Shown here one piece after another: positions 22,830 through 34,822 of a DNA stretch of 64,000 bases (positions within the stretch are counted from its first letter, which is position 1; every line of letters begins with the position of its first letter). Origin of the DNA: Beroe forskalii (lineage: Eukaryota; Ctenophora; Nuda; Beroida; Beroidae); contig WFMF01000183.1 in assembly GCA_011033025.1 (NCBI GenBank), positions 124,001 to 188,000 on the forward strand. The letters are read 5' to 3'. The translations under genes and the position numbers were made by a program. The notes below the pieces were generated by a model. The model was not told the DNA's origin. It searched no databases and saw nothing but the letters and a program-made list of their open reading frames with translations.

Positions 22830-23688
22830 TTAAGCCTTTCTGTTCATATTGGCAAGCATTTCAATAATTTTATCAAGTTTACTAGAAATGGATTCTGGCA
22901 CTGGGCCTGAAGAAGAAGAAGTAGAAGGCGTCATTGTAGCATTCGTTTGTGCAGTTGATGGTCCATAGTAAAAACTGTTCGCTGGCATGTCTTGAGCATT
23001 GTGGCCATCAAAATTCGCAGAATAAGCTGCGTTTGCATCAGATTGCAGCTTGTTATTACTTGCGTTTTTACAATTGAACAGGTTTACAGCTAAATCAAGG
23101 ATTTCCTCGTTATTTAGCTCGTTGTGTTCTCTAAGACGGGCAGAAATTTGTGGGTCCTGAAAGTTTCCTATGAAAGCGTCTCTCAGAATTATGTTTCTAA
23201 CCTGCTCATTATTTGGAAAAGCTCTTTTTGCCAGTGTCCAAAGTTTTGAATAGAACCCACGAACATCTTCATTTTTTCCACGAACGGTTTTACGCAACTT
23301 GGCCTTATAGTCCTCACGATTATGGCGTGCTATGCCCATTTCTCGGCGTAAGATTTCAACAAGTTCATCGTATGTAATATTTTCCGGCTACCAAGTGCCT
23401 CTCTATAAATGACATGACGTCATCGTCGAGTAAATTGATTAGAATGTGTGGTAGCTCGTCCCATTGAGCTCCGATGGAGTTTGCATAAGCCTGAAAACGA
23501 CGGAGATATGTGTCCAAGTCTACGCTGAGTTTGAGAATAGGTGGCGTTCTAATAAATGTCAAGCCTGGGCGTTGTGGTCTGTAATCTCCAGGTGGTCTGA
23601 GTACTCTGGGTGGTACATTATGCTCTATATTATCTTGATCATGTGCCACTTCAGCGTTAGCAGGATCTTGTAATTCGTTATCTCCCAT
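22830..23688 (-). pseudogene. Retrotransposon Gag-like protein, frameshifted
   Basis: Gag forms the particle that packages the retrotransposon RNA. The N-terminal frame (23688-23365) has a Pro-rich start and then LDTYLRRFQAYANSIGAQWD, a typical capsid opening. The second frame (23339-22830) has REDYKAKLRKTVRGKNEDV, LRDAFIGNFQDPQISARLRE and LDLAVNLF, followed by a Ser/Thr-rich tail and a short coiled segment (SKLDKIIEMLANMNRKA). The two join through a one-base frame change near 23380, in an A-rich run. No zinc knuckle is present, and no pol follows. The assignment rests on the pattern of capsid helices, not on a search. Confidence 0.65.
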
Positions 23689-24206
23689 GTTTTAGTGAGC
23701 TATAAAAACTAAAATTTAATGTTTCAAGCTAAGATTTTCTTATTTTCGGGAGCCTATGCAAGATTACTCAAATTTAGCAAATTATGGATGCCAAAAATAC
23801 TACGTTATGACATAACGTTGACTGCAAGGGCAGAATTAGGAATGCGTGAGCATTACACTTATAGCTTCAAAATTAAACTCTAAGCTGCAAATTATTAAAG
23901 CTGTAAAGAATATATAGGCTTAGATAAGATTGTATCTGATAAATTCGGCAAGAAGAACATTAAAATGTTAGAAAAACACAGTACAATTTAGAAAATTTCG
24001 CTATTTATTCACCGTTCTTCTCTTTTCACACAATTTTCTCTTCCTCGTTTCTGATTTAACAAAAATTTTGTCAAAAATCTGCTAAACTTATAAACTCACA
24101 TGAATTTCGTAAATATTTCACATAAATTTCGCAATTCTTGCATTAATACGCACATATTTATTTCACACAATTTTCACTTCGCAAATTAATATTCTCACAC
24201 TTCATG

Positions 24207-24560
24207 ATAATTTCATTGCAAATTTTCAATCAAAATCACACTGAATTTTCACTAAAAACTATTATATCACGCTCATTTGTCATCAGACAAATTAATATCA
24301 CACAAAATTTTACTCATAATTATTATCACGCAAAATTTATTTCACACAAGTTTATTTCACGACTTTTCAATTCACAATTCATTATGATATTATCACATTT
24401 TAGAATAATCTCACTGCAAATTTTCAATCAAAATCTTTTTTATCACACGGAATTTTCACTAAAAACTATTATATCACGCTCATTTTTCATCAAACAAATT
24501 AATATCACACTTAATTTCACTCATAATATTATCACGCAAAATTTATCACACTATAATCAT
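24207..24560. repeat. ~205-bp tandem duplication in the LTR element leader
   Basis: The segment starting tgcaaattttcaatcaaaat near 24215 recurs near 24416, including tttcactaaaaactattata, cacgctcatttttcatca and attatcacgcaaaattta. It is AT-rich and non-coding. Confidence 0.75.
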
Positions 24561-27500
24561 ATAGCTATATTATATTATCACGCATTATAATTTTCGCTTA
24601 TTTCCAAATATTTCTTAAAATTTGTATAATTTTATTTCGCGTAAATTATATGCGAAATAATTATCCTCTTTTATCTCGGAATTTAACTACCTAAAGTTCC
24701 GAGTGCCAAAAATTCAAATTTCATGAAGTGAAATTTCGTACAATCTGACACTCGCGAATGTGTCAGACATAATTTACTACTTTTCCATTCATCTCAAAAT
24801 GAATGTATAGAACACTCCCAAATTTTAGCTACTGCGCGCGCAGTATATGATCCATTTTTAATCAATTTAAAATTTTTCTCAAAATTTTTTTTCAAAATTA
24901 TAAACAGTGCATGAAATAACAATTTTAAAAATCAATGACAGCCTAGCTGATTTTCATTTATCAATTTATCAGTGAATTTTAGCTAAAAACTGGCTTAGAG
25001 TTAGAATCGTAGTTCCTGATAATTTTCAATTTTGTAATTTAACTGCTATAATTGTATCAACTTGTACCAAAAACTGAGTCAAAATTTTTCCAATAAAGAT
25101 CAAAATTACGTTGTAAAATTGAGTTATCGTAAAATTTGCCATTTCTAAAATTTACGAACGTTAAAAATTTCAAATTATAACGAAACACTGCTTATAATCA
25201 ACGAAAAAAATAGGATTGCAAATTCAATCGTTCAAAATTTATTAACTTATTTCTTATCAACTTAATCAAGCCTTACTTCAATTGGTGCTTAGCGAAATGT
25301 TTTGATAGCCTGTTCTAACTACTTGAATCCGTTAAATGGAAAAATGTGGTCAACATGGCACAGGGTTGGTACTGTTGGCAGTGTACAAAATATGTCATTA
25401 TCTGTCGTAAATATAGAATTAAATATTAAAAATATGATATATAAATATAAGATGTGAAATAAAGTATTGTACTGTGTTTTCCTAATAAGAGCGAGAAATA
25501 GTAATTATTATTGTACGACTACGTATATTATAAAATCAATTCACAACTACTGCATTTGCTTAGCTGTGACAAGCAAAATAATAGATAATATCACAATAAG
25601 CACTTATGTGATATGAAAATAATTAGGAAGCCTGAGACGAAAATTGAATTAAATTTACGAGAGGAGTGAGTAGACTAAATCGATAGAAACAAATATAAAG
25701 TTCATTGCCTATGAACTTTTGCACTGTTATATAATGATAAAAACTTGTCAAAACTTCAAAAGAAATTATGATTTATTGAGAAAATTCAAATTACGGTTTT
25801 GAGTGCCGAGTGGAAAACTGCCTAACTTTGGCACGAAATTAAATTGTTGCTTAAATGATAAATATGTTGTCGGAACAGATTGAGCAATAAAAGTATAAAT
25901 TACGGAGAGTTCGACAAAAAATGCGGAATTGTAATACGGAATTGCCGCACTTTCATGCAATAAGAAATAGCTAAATAGGCTAATAATCATGCTGGAGTGT
26001 GAACTATTATTGACCATCCTATGATCAACTAATTAGAAAATGCTGCAGTTTTAAACTCGACCATTAACAATTAAAGCTAAAAAATTTATAGGAGGTTAGG
26101 AATTGAGACTGAGGCGTCCCGTGCTATTGCAAAATTTGTGAATAATGAGTCAAAACTTAATATTATATTTATTAATATGCGGTGATGATTAAAAATGTGC
26201 GGAGATTTCAAAAATTCAGAATATGCGACGACATCAAATATGCGGAATATATGCGACGAATTTCAAAGTACGCATAATGCGATGATTTTCGAAATTATTT
26301 TGCAACAATATAAGAATAAAAAAATTTTTCGGCATTATGAATTCAACAAATTTTTCTAATTAAAACTAAGCTAAAATAACAAACTACAAATAAAGATATC
26401 ATGGCAACTATATTTCCAGAGCCCCGCATCGGGCTCCATGTGTTAAACCCCCACCCGGTGCTCAGATAACGGAATTTACTTATACTTCAAGAGGGTCTAA
26501 ACATTCGTCGGTGACGCTGACTATATTCATCTAATATCTGCCTTATACCATGACTCATCATACTAATCCAATAAGTTATTGGGGCCTACGGAATCAACAC
26601 ATCTATTATTTATTGTTACTTGGGAAGATGGACTCCCCTAACCAATTAGGAAACGGCCAAGGGTCCCAAGACGGGCTCCTTGATGTGTTAATTCTTGTCC
26701 CCTAACCATGAGTTCTCAGGGCGTGTGGTCCGAGCCACAGAGCTCCGGAAGGATAATATAGCTACCAAGATTATCATCAATGAGATTGAAAAGAAGTTAG
26801 AACGACCATATAAGAAAAGGGAATAAATTTGAATCACACTTAAATATAACAGTATATCATGTTTTGAATATATTCTCAACATAATAATAATACTGGAAAA
26901 ACTCGCCGCTTTCGTACAATGTTAAATAGAGTTTTGAGTCAAGTAAAGATCAGCATTAATAATCGTTACATATATAATAGGAGGCGATAGTCTTGAATAA
27001 AAAACGCTTATCGCTGATGAGTTATACTAGTCCATAGTGAGGTAGTGAATGTGAAGTCAGCTGGTGGAGAACGTTGCGATACTGTACAGTAGACACGAGG
27101 ACAGTCGAGTGACAACAATAACCTGGAAAATGTTCTATTAGTTCAAAAGTTAACGGCAGGCGTGGTTAGTACTCTAAATCTAAGACTTGTAAAAATGATA
27201 GATCGTTGAAAAGACAGAACTAAAATACACTGCACGCCTTTAAACCTATGCTTACAATTCATCACACTGCTAGCCGTAACCTAAATATATAGATCAGATA
27301 GTACTATAGGCTGAAAAAGACTGGTTAGGAAAGTACTAAGAAAGTAAGAAAACGAGGCTAAATAGCACGTTCAATGACAGTGCGATAACCAACATGATTC
27401 CAATTCCAAGCAGATCTAAAGTAGATTTAGTTCAAGGTTACAGAGGAAAACAGGCCAAAGTTATGTTAACTTACATTTCAAATAAGGGCAGCACTGCGGG

Positions 27501-27691
27501 CGTGAGAAATGAGTATATGTGTAGTCACGCCAGCCCCAGGAGGGGGCTCCTCAACGGTACTGCCTCGGCTCAGTACTGAGCTGTCACTCCGCTTGCTTCG
27601 CTGTCACTCCGCTTGCTCCGTCGCAATCTCGTTATCAGTATAATCACAGGATTCCGTTATCGTTGATGAGTTTCAGGATCTTCCTTTTTTC
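24561..27691. other. AT-rich leader/internal region of the LTR element
   Basis: No ORF with recognisable homology. Two GC-richer patches at about 26410-26480 and 26640-26760 share gggctcc…tgtgttaa words. A directly repeated cgctgtcactccgcttgct sits at about 27575-27620. No tRNA primer-binding site was recognised next to the right LTR. Confidence 0.45.
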
Positions 27692-28050
27692 TGATTGGCT
27701 ATGAGGTCTTTTAGGGGAGACGGGCAAAAGCCCAAATTAAAACATTAATTAAACTATTATAGAAAACACAGAGTGAGTCAATCAAAGCTCTAAATTAACT
27801 TTCTCTTAACCGTGGCAGATAAATGGAGTACGCATAACTATATGTTCAAAAATAGACGATAATACCTCATCAAAATAACAGCTTGAGCAGCACTAATTAA
27901 GATAAAGAAATATACGGATTGAATTTAAGTGCTCTATAAATCGTGGATTACGAAGTCACGAATCTGAGAATATAATTAAAGTATACTTAGAAATAATTAC
28001 TACTTAATTTTTAAATAAAACAGAAAAGGCTAAGGCCGGAGGGCTTAACA
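27692..28050 (-). repeat. Long terminal repeat (5' LTR by gag orientation)
   Basis: 359 bp, matching the left LTR except for a 104-bp internal deletion and scattered substitutions. Divergence and deletion imply an old insertion. It ends only about 12 bp before the open exon of the next gene. Confidence 0.8.
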
Positions 28051-28061
28051 GTTAACCTTAA

Positions 28062-28981
28062 ATTCTCACATTATTTCTGTTCTGTCCCCCGGATCCCCAC
28101 AATTTGGATGAATGGGGAGATTTGACCCCCTCATTAGGAGCGGATCCCATTATGGGAGCAACCCTGCAGCAGGAAATGGGTTACCAGGACAGAGGGCACC
28201 AAGAAAGGGGATACCAGGAAAGGGGATACCAGGAAAGGGGATACCAGGATATGAACCATCCGGACAGGGGTTACCAGGGGTATCAAGAGCACAAGTCCCC
28301 ACCGAATGTTGGCAACCAGTGGATCAAGTGAGTAGAGCAAAATTACTAATAATAGATGATAGATCAGTTAATATGTTCTTTTGTTCGTCCTACAACCTAC
28401 AGATAACTGTGATTGTAGTTAGGCATATTCTCAAGTTTTCTTCCTAATATCTACAGTCGACTGAATAACACGATCTAAACAGTTTTTATTTCAGCTACTT
28501 GAGCGGAAGTCCTGAGAAACGCGCCCAGAAACCCCCTGTATCCTATAACTACGGAGACAGATCAGCAGGTCCCCAGTACTACCAGGACCAGCGAGCCCAG
28601 CCCCAGTACCACTCGCCCCCCAAGAACAAAGCCTCCCAGGAACTCCTGGAACAACTCCACGGCAGCCCACGGAACAACGGTCGCAACAAGAACAGGTCAC
28701 ACGACTCCATCGACCCCTACCTGCAAGGACCCCCACGGAGAGATTACCCCAGTGAGCTGCAGAATGGGGCAGGCTCCAGCGATATCTACTACAGGGAGGA
28801 GGCCCGGGGAAGGGGTAAAAACAACCCCCATCATCAGCAGGAGATGGGGTACCAGCCCCCAGAGGCGCACAACAAAGCGCTCAGATTGCACCACAATAAG
28901 AGAGGGTCCCCTTCAAAACAATCCGCTCCTAACAGCTTCATAGGAGGACCTGGTTACCCCCCCGCACCCTGCCTATCATAG
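28062..28981 (+). CDS. 3' end of an unrecognised Q/Y/P-rich protein (two exons)
   Basis: The first exon is open from 28062 to 28327 and ends at a strong donor AA|GTGAGT. The second starts at 28495 after tttttatttcag. The join is in phase (AA+C = Asn) and reads NQWINYLSGSPEKRAQKPP. The product is hydrophilic and low in complexity. It has LDEWGDLTPSLGADPIMG, a run of GYQER repeats, tyrosine-rich stretches (YNYGDRSAGPQYYQDQ), SQELLEQLHGSPRNN and many PP and RG pairs. No signal peptide, membrane segment or folded domain is seen, so a disordered tail is likely. The stop at 28979-28981 follows a C7 run, and a shift there would extend it to 29072. Earlier exons are not identified, and no AG acceptor precedes the first exon. 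Confidence 0.6.
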
Positions 28982-29999
28982 CCCCCGACACGGACCTAAC
29001 CAACCCCCAAATTTCGAGGCTCTGCAGCGTAACCCCGCAAGGGGTCGGGCAAACAGGAAAGCGTGGAACTAGCCCCTCCTCATTTGCAGTTTGTTCTTAA
29101 AATGTTTGGTGGCTCGATACCCCCAAAAATCACTGTCGGAAGACCTTGTTTGGTCTTATCTACAGCTACTGGTAATACTGATCCTGAATATTGAATAGCA
29201 AATTGCTATACGCAGAACAGTCATATTCCCAGTCCGCTGTGTTAAAATTGACTTATTAAAAGGACTATTCTACAGCACCTACCTGTGTCTAATCAAACTC
29301 TGAGCAGGTTCCATTGCTCCCCGTAAATTTTCGACCGTCTTATTCTTCATAATAGCGTGCCGCCCTTATTCAACCTGAACCTTATGTGTGGGCAAGAAAT
29401 GCCCCTCACCCAAGCCGCCGAAGGGTGAGTTAACGGTTAAGGGTGAGGGGTTTCTCCGAGGAGAAGAGAACATGAGCCATGGTGGTTGATCCTTCCAGTA
29501 CAATTGGCTCATGTGAACGTATCCGTAGGAGAATGCCAAATCTTATATATCTTCCAGTTTTAAAGGGGGCAACTACTTTATATGGATTCAATTTCGTTTT
29601 AACTTAAAACGAAATTGAATCCATATAAAGTACCAAAAAATTAAAATTTCATAAATACCCATAAATTTGGTACCAAAATGCTTGTCTCAATGAGTAGGAC
29701 AAATTTACATTGAGAAAAATTTGAAAAAATTTTTTGGTAAAAAATGTTATGACCGTCCTAACAGTTGAGCCGCGCGCAAAACACGCAACGCAACGATTTA
29801 TGGACGCCGCGCAACGTTTCATCCACTCTGATTTCCTCCGCAGACGTTTGAGGAAATGCGCGGGGAAATGACACCGCGACTGCGAGCGTCGAGCTGCTGA
29901 GCTTGAGCTAGCTGAAAGCTGTCAGCTAATTGAAATTTCCGAATGTAATTTTTCCTCGTCCCATCGAGTTTAGTGCATTGACTAGCTACTTTAGCTCAT
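28982..29999. other. 3' flank of the Q/Y/P-rich gene; small inverted repeats
   Basis: Non-coding apart from a possible frame-shifted C-terminal extension to 29072. It holds a cccctcaccc/gggtgagggg hairpin at about 29405-29450, a perfect palindrome at 29575-29631 and a GC-rich patch at about 29770-29900. Confidence 0.45.
29575..29631. repeat. Near-perfect 57-bp palindrome
   Basis: The arms actttatatggattcaattt… and …aaattgaatccatataaagt are complementary over about 28 bases around a central cgttttaacttaaaacg. Confidence 0.9.
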
Positions 30000-30144
30000 A
30001 CCTATCTACTTTATGTTGCCCGTAATATCCTGATTGCTCAAAAACGGCGGAGATATACGTTTTAATTGTATGTGACGAGCGGTTGCATAGTTTATTTTTC
30101 AGTATTTTATTTTGTTAATATAATATACAAAGAACCTTGTAGCG

Positions 30145-30280
30145 TCAGGGCACTGAAGGGCACTACGTTAGGGCACTCAGGGCACTACGTTAGGGCACTC
30201 AGGGCACTACGTTAGGGCACTGGGGCACAAAGTTAGGGCACTCAGGGCACAAAGTTGGGGCACAAAGTTAGGGCACTTCG
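30145..30280. repeat. gggcact-type tandem repeat, left arm
   Basis: Units of about 21 bp built from agggcactacgttagggcac. Isolated copies recur at about 30915-30955. Confidence 0.9.
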
Positions 30281-30683
30281 TAATGGCACTCGGTTAGTTG
30301 ACATGTTTATTCATAAATATGTTTATTTACGGTGTTTATTCACCCTACAGATTTAAATTGATTTAAAGACAGTCAGGGCCGGGTATCTGGGTAGTCATTG
30401 GTGGTGTCTGTCTGTGTGACCGTGTGTCATGCCGATGTGTAAGCAATGATGGAACGAGGACTTAAACTTCATGATTCATCGTGTCTTTTCCCGATGTTTA
30501 AAGTTTATGATGAGGCAGCAGAAACAGAGGTTTTCTTTGTATCGTATGTAGTACGCCAGCCAGCATACTTACGGCTTCACGGGCACATAACAATCCTCAC
30601 CCTCTCATAGAGATCCCACAAATCCGTAACTATAACCTACCACCACTGCAAAATTTCTTCGATTTTCCATTGCCTGAAAACAC

Positions 30684-30743
30684 CAGTGCTCCATTGGCTC
30701 AGTGGTGCCTTTAAAAAGGCACCACTGAGCCAATGGAGCACTG
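30684..30743. repeat. 60-bp near-perfect palindrome
   Basis: cagtgctccattggctcagt…actgagccaatggagcactg, arms of about 28 bp with a tiny tttaaaaa centre. It lies inside the foldback-like element. Confidence 0.95.
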
Positions 30744-31289
30744 TCAACTGTGTGTAGCCTTTGATATTCCTGATGCTTCGCGGCTGGCGTTAGCAGGACT
30801 CGTAGCACCAGTCACACCGCATTCCACACCCTACTCCCAGTTTTTTCACATCTTTCATTCGCGTACGTCGTACATATACGACATGTCGCGCCTTCCATAA
30901 ATTCCAACTACGTCAGGGCACTCGAGGGCACTATTTTAGGGCACTCCGGGGCACTAAATATTGGACCTAGAAGTAACAAGTCGTATAGCACGGAACTACA
31001 ATGAGTTCACCATGGTTAGGCACTTAGACACACATCAACACCAAGACAAAAGTTGGCTTTATACCCTGTGTCTAATGAAAATGTTTCCTTGCGTTTGACA
31101 ATTGATGCTCACACAGTACTATTACATTTCCGATTTGATGTTATATAAGCTAGTCTTTATGTGAGAGACGAACCGGAAGAACCAACCATCAAGCACAGCT
31201 AACCAGACAACGGAATCAATCTAAATCTTGGCTGTATAATCACATTCGTTGCAATAGCAATGTCCTGTACGGAGCCCCTGTTTCGATTC

Positions 31290-31455
31290 CTTGTAATTGT
31301 ATAGACTTGATCACATGAATAATGTGATCAAGTTTATACAAGGGGAAACATGATCTAAATCACTTGATCACAAGTTAATCACTTGATCAAAAGGTAATCA
31401 CTTGATCAAAAGGTAATCACTTGATCAAAAGGTAATCACTTGATCAAAAGGTATA
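31290..31455. repeat. Hairpin followed by a 19-bp tandem repeat
   Basis: An inverted pair (tatagacttgatcacat / atgtgatcaagtttata) is followed by about five copies of aatcacttgatcaaaaggt. Both use the TGATCA palindrome. Confidence 0.85.
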
Positions 31456-31805
31456 GACTACATAATCACGCGACCAGAAATTGAGAGTCAGAATCACTAG
31501 TGACACTAGTGTAGGTATATAGCAGAACGCACTCTGTGAACACTGAACCGGAACGACCGACCAATACCATACAAAATGTCAATACCGTGACATACATTGT
31601 CTATGATATAACGGTTTTCAAATGTACAGAAATTACATTTACAATATTGTGCTGATGTGATTTCAAGGTGTTCGTTATTGTACCCGTGTACATTCACTGA
31701 ATACAGTAAATGGAGCAAGTAAACCGGGTCAAATTAATGAGGTAAATAAGCAGGGTTGATTAATATTAAACTTAAGGACATTGTAAACAGGTGACCTAAC
31801 AGATT

Positions 31806-32051
31806 TCCCCGGTGCCCTAACGGAGTTCCCCGGTGCCCCAACGGAGTGCCCCAGTGCCCTGACGTAGTGCCCCAGTGACCTGACGTAGTGCCCCAGTGCC
31901 CTGACGTAGTGCCCCAGTGCCCTGAAGTAGTGCCCCAGTACCCTGACGTAGTGCCCTTGAGTGCCCTGACGTACGCTTAGTGCCCTTGAGTGCCCTGACG
32001 TAGTGCCCTAAGTGCCCTGACGTAGTGCCCTGTGCCCTGAGTGCCCTAAAA
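31806..32051. repeat. gggcact-type tandem repeat, right arm (inverted)
   Basis: Repeats of agtgccctgacgtagtgcccc, the complement of the left-arm units, in an array of about 245 bp. Confidence 0.9.
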
Positions 32052-32794
32052 CGTGACAAGGTTGTCTCATAATATACCAATTCACCCTAGGATTACACAC
32101 CAACGTGCATAACACCACATATTTCCATAAATAGCAATATGCATGGTGCTGTTGAACTTTTTGTTTATATCTGTATCGCGTGTGAATACTGTCAGAGTGT
32201 GAGTTTAGGCTATACATTATACAACCTCCCGTTTTGTCACTTTTTGCGTTACAAAAACGCGTATATCCCCGCTGTTTTTGAGAATTCTTAATGCTCTAAG
32301 TTAAATGAAAGTGAATTATTAAGGATATTATGGGTAACACGTGGTCAAAATGACCCTAGAGTAGCGTAACCTTTAACCTTTCTTGACTGTCAGAAACTGG
32401 ATATGGCCGTGTACCCAGTTTTTTGTTAATAACTTGAGAATTTTTCGATACCACAGTGTTAGACCCGGTTCGTCACCCGTGCTGGTTTGTCACTCGAATT
32501 GTAGTCGATATGCCTCGCGCTCTTATACTTCATGCATCCGATCAGGAACCGACTTTTCATCTCAGGACTTCAGGACACTTCACCTCGTAGTATTTCACCT
32601 AAGTTAGATCCTAGGTTGGGGTTAGGGTCTGGTTCAGCGTCTGGCGTTGGCCGTAGGGTAAGGTCAGGATTATGGTTAGGGTCAGACCTGGGTGCCGTGA
32701 GGTGAAAAGTCGGGCTCCCGCCATTTTCCACTCTGATAGTGATCCCTGTAGTCTGCTCACGACTCTGAACCCAGTAAAATGTCCATTTACCACT

Positions 32795-34822
32795 CTTGCT
32801 AGTCCCTTGCTGACTCCTTACGCACCTCTGAGTGATACCATGGTCCCTTGCTGACTCCTTACTCTCCTCTGAGTGATACCATGGTACCTTGCTGACTCCT
32901 TATTCACCTCTGAGTGATACCATGGTCCCTTGCTGACTCCTTACTCTCCTCTGAGTGATACCATGGTACCTTGCTGACTCCTTATTCACCTCTGAGTAAT
33001 ACCATGGTCCCTTGCTGACTCCTTATTCACCTCTGAGTGATACCATGGTACCTTGCTGACTCCTTATTCACCTCTGAGTAATACCATGGTCCCTTGACTC
33101 CTTATTCACTCTCCTCTGAGTGATACCATGGTACCTTGCTGACTCCTTATTCACCTCTGAGTGATACCATGGTCCCTTGCTGACTCCTTACTCTCCTCTG
33201 AGTGATATCATGGTCCCTTGCTGACTCCTTATTCACCTCTGAGTAATACCATGGTCCCTTGCTGACTCCTTACTCTCCTCTGAGTGATACCATGGTCCCT
33301 TGCTGACTCCTTACGCACCTCTGAGTGATACCATGGTCCCTTGCTGACTCCTTACGCACCTCTGAGTGATACCATGGTCCCTTGCTGACTCCTTATTCAC
33401 CTCTGAGTGACACCATGGTCCCTTGCTTACTCCTTACTCACCTCTGAGTGATATCATGGTACCTTGCTGACTCCTTATTCACCTCTGAGTAATACCATGG
33501 TCCCTTGCTGACTCCTTACTCTCCTCTGAGTGATACCATGGTCCCTTGCTGACTCCTTACGCACCTCTGAGTGATACCATGGTCCCTTGCTGACTCCTTA
33601 CTCACCTCTGAGTGATACCATGGTCCCTTGCTGACTCCTTATTCACCTCTGAGTGACTTCATGGTCCCTTGCTGACTCCTTACGCACCTCTGAGTGATAC
33701 CATGGTCCCTTGCTGACTCCTTACTCTCCTCTGAGTGATACCATGGTCCCTTGCTGACTCCTTATTCACCTCTGAGTAATACCATGGTCCCTTGCTGACT
33801 CCTTATTCACCTCTGAGTGATACCATGGTCCCTTGCTGACTCCTTACTCACCTCTGAGTGATACCATGGTCCCTTGCTGACTCCTTACTCCCCCTGAGTG
33901 ATACCTTGGTCCCTTGCTGACTCCTTACTCACCTCTGAGTGATACCATGGTCCCTTGCTGACTCCTTATTCACCTCTGAGTGATACCATGGTCCCTTGCT
34001 GACTCCTTATTCACCTCTGAGTGATACCATGGTCCCTTGCTGACTCCTTACGCACCTCTGAGTGATACCATGGTCCCTTGCTGACTCCTTACGCACCTCT
34101 GAGTGATACCATGGTCCCTTGCTGACTCCTTACTCTCCTCTGAGTGATACCATGGTACCTTGCTGACTCCTTACTCTCCTCTGAGTGATACCATGGTCCC
34201 TTGCTGACTCCTAATTCACCTCTGAGTGATACCATGGTCCCTTGCTGACTTCTTACTAACCTTTGAGTGATATCATGGTCCCTTGCTGACTCCTTATTCA
34301 CCTCTGAGTGATACCATGGTCCCTTGCTGACTCCTTACTCCTCCTGAGTGATACCTTGGTCCCTTGCTGACTCCTTACTCCTCCTGAGTGATACCTTGGT
34401 CCCTTGCTGACTCCTTATTCACCTCTGAGTGATACCATGGTCCCTTGCTGACTCCTTATTCACCTCTGAGTGATACCATGGTCCCTTGCTGACTCCTTAC
34501 TCCTCCTGAGTGATACCATGGCCCCTTTCTGACTCCTCTTTCACCTCTGAGTGATACCATGGTCCCTTGCTGACTCCTTACGCACCTTTGAGTGATACCA
34601 TGGCCCCTTTCTGACTCCTCTTTCACCTCTAAGTGATACCATGGTCCCTTGCTGACTCCTTATTCACCTCTGAGTGACTTCATGGTCCCTTGCTGACTCC
34701 TTACTCTCCTCTGAGTGATACCATGGTCCCTTGCTGACTCCTTACTAACCTCTGAGTGATACCATGGTCCCTTGCTGACTCCTTATTCACCTCTGAGTGA
34801 CACCATGGTCCCTTGCTGACAT
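32795..34822. repeat. 41-bp satellite, about 49 copies
   Basis: The unit is tggtcccttgctgactcctt followed by acgcacctctgagtgatacca. Unit-to-unit variation is mostly in the acgcac/attcac/actctc segment. The array ends at 34822 in unrelated sequence. Confidence 0.97.

Larger units (their letters stand above)
21017..28050 (-). mobile_element. LTR retrotransposon with gag only (non-autonomous)
   Basis: Direct repeats at 21017-21477 and 27692-28050 start tgattggctatgaggtct and end ggccggagggcttaaca, so on either strand they run TG…CA as LTRs do. The only coding signal inside is a Gag-like frame on the - strand (23688-22830). Reading on that strand, the 5' LTR is on the right, about 4 kb of AT-rich leader follows, then gag, about 1.35 kb of non-coding sequence, a purine-rich CCGGGAGA directly before the left LTR (a possible polypurine tract), and the 3' LTR. 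No protease, reverse transcriptase or integrase frame is visible. Flanking 5-mers (gcaat[c] left, gttaa right) do not match, so the ends may have been rearranged. Confidence 0.7.
30000..32370. mobile_element. Degenerate foldback-like element with inverted (AGGGCACT)n arms
   Basis: The left part (ttgcccgtaatatcct, ctcaaaaacggcggagatat, gcggttgcatag, aaccttgt) reappears in the same order as the complement of 32340 back to 32050 (ttacccataatatcct, ctcaaaaacagcggggatat, gggaggttgtata, aaccttgt). Both arms lead inward into gggcact repeats of opposite orientation (30145-30280 and 31806-32051). Arms are diverged and of unequal length, so the outer limits are approximate and no target duplication was found. 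There is no transposase. It resembles the 5.2-7.9 kb element in architecture but not in sequence. Confidence 0.6.
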
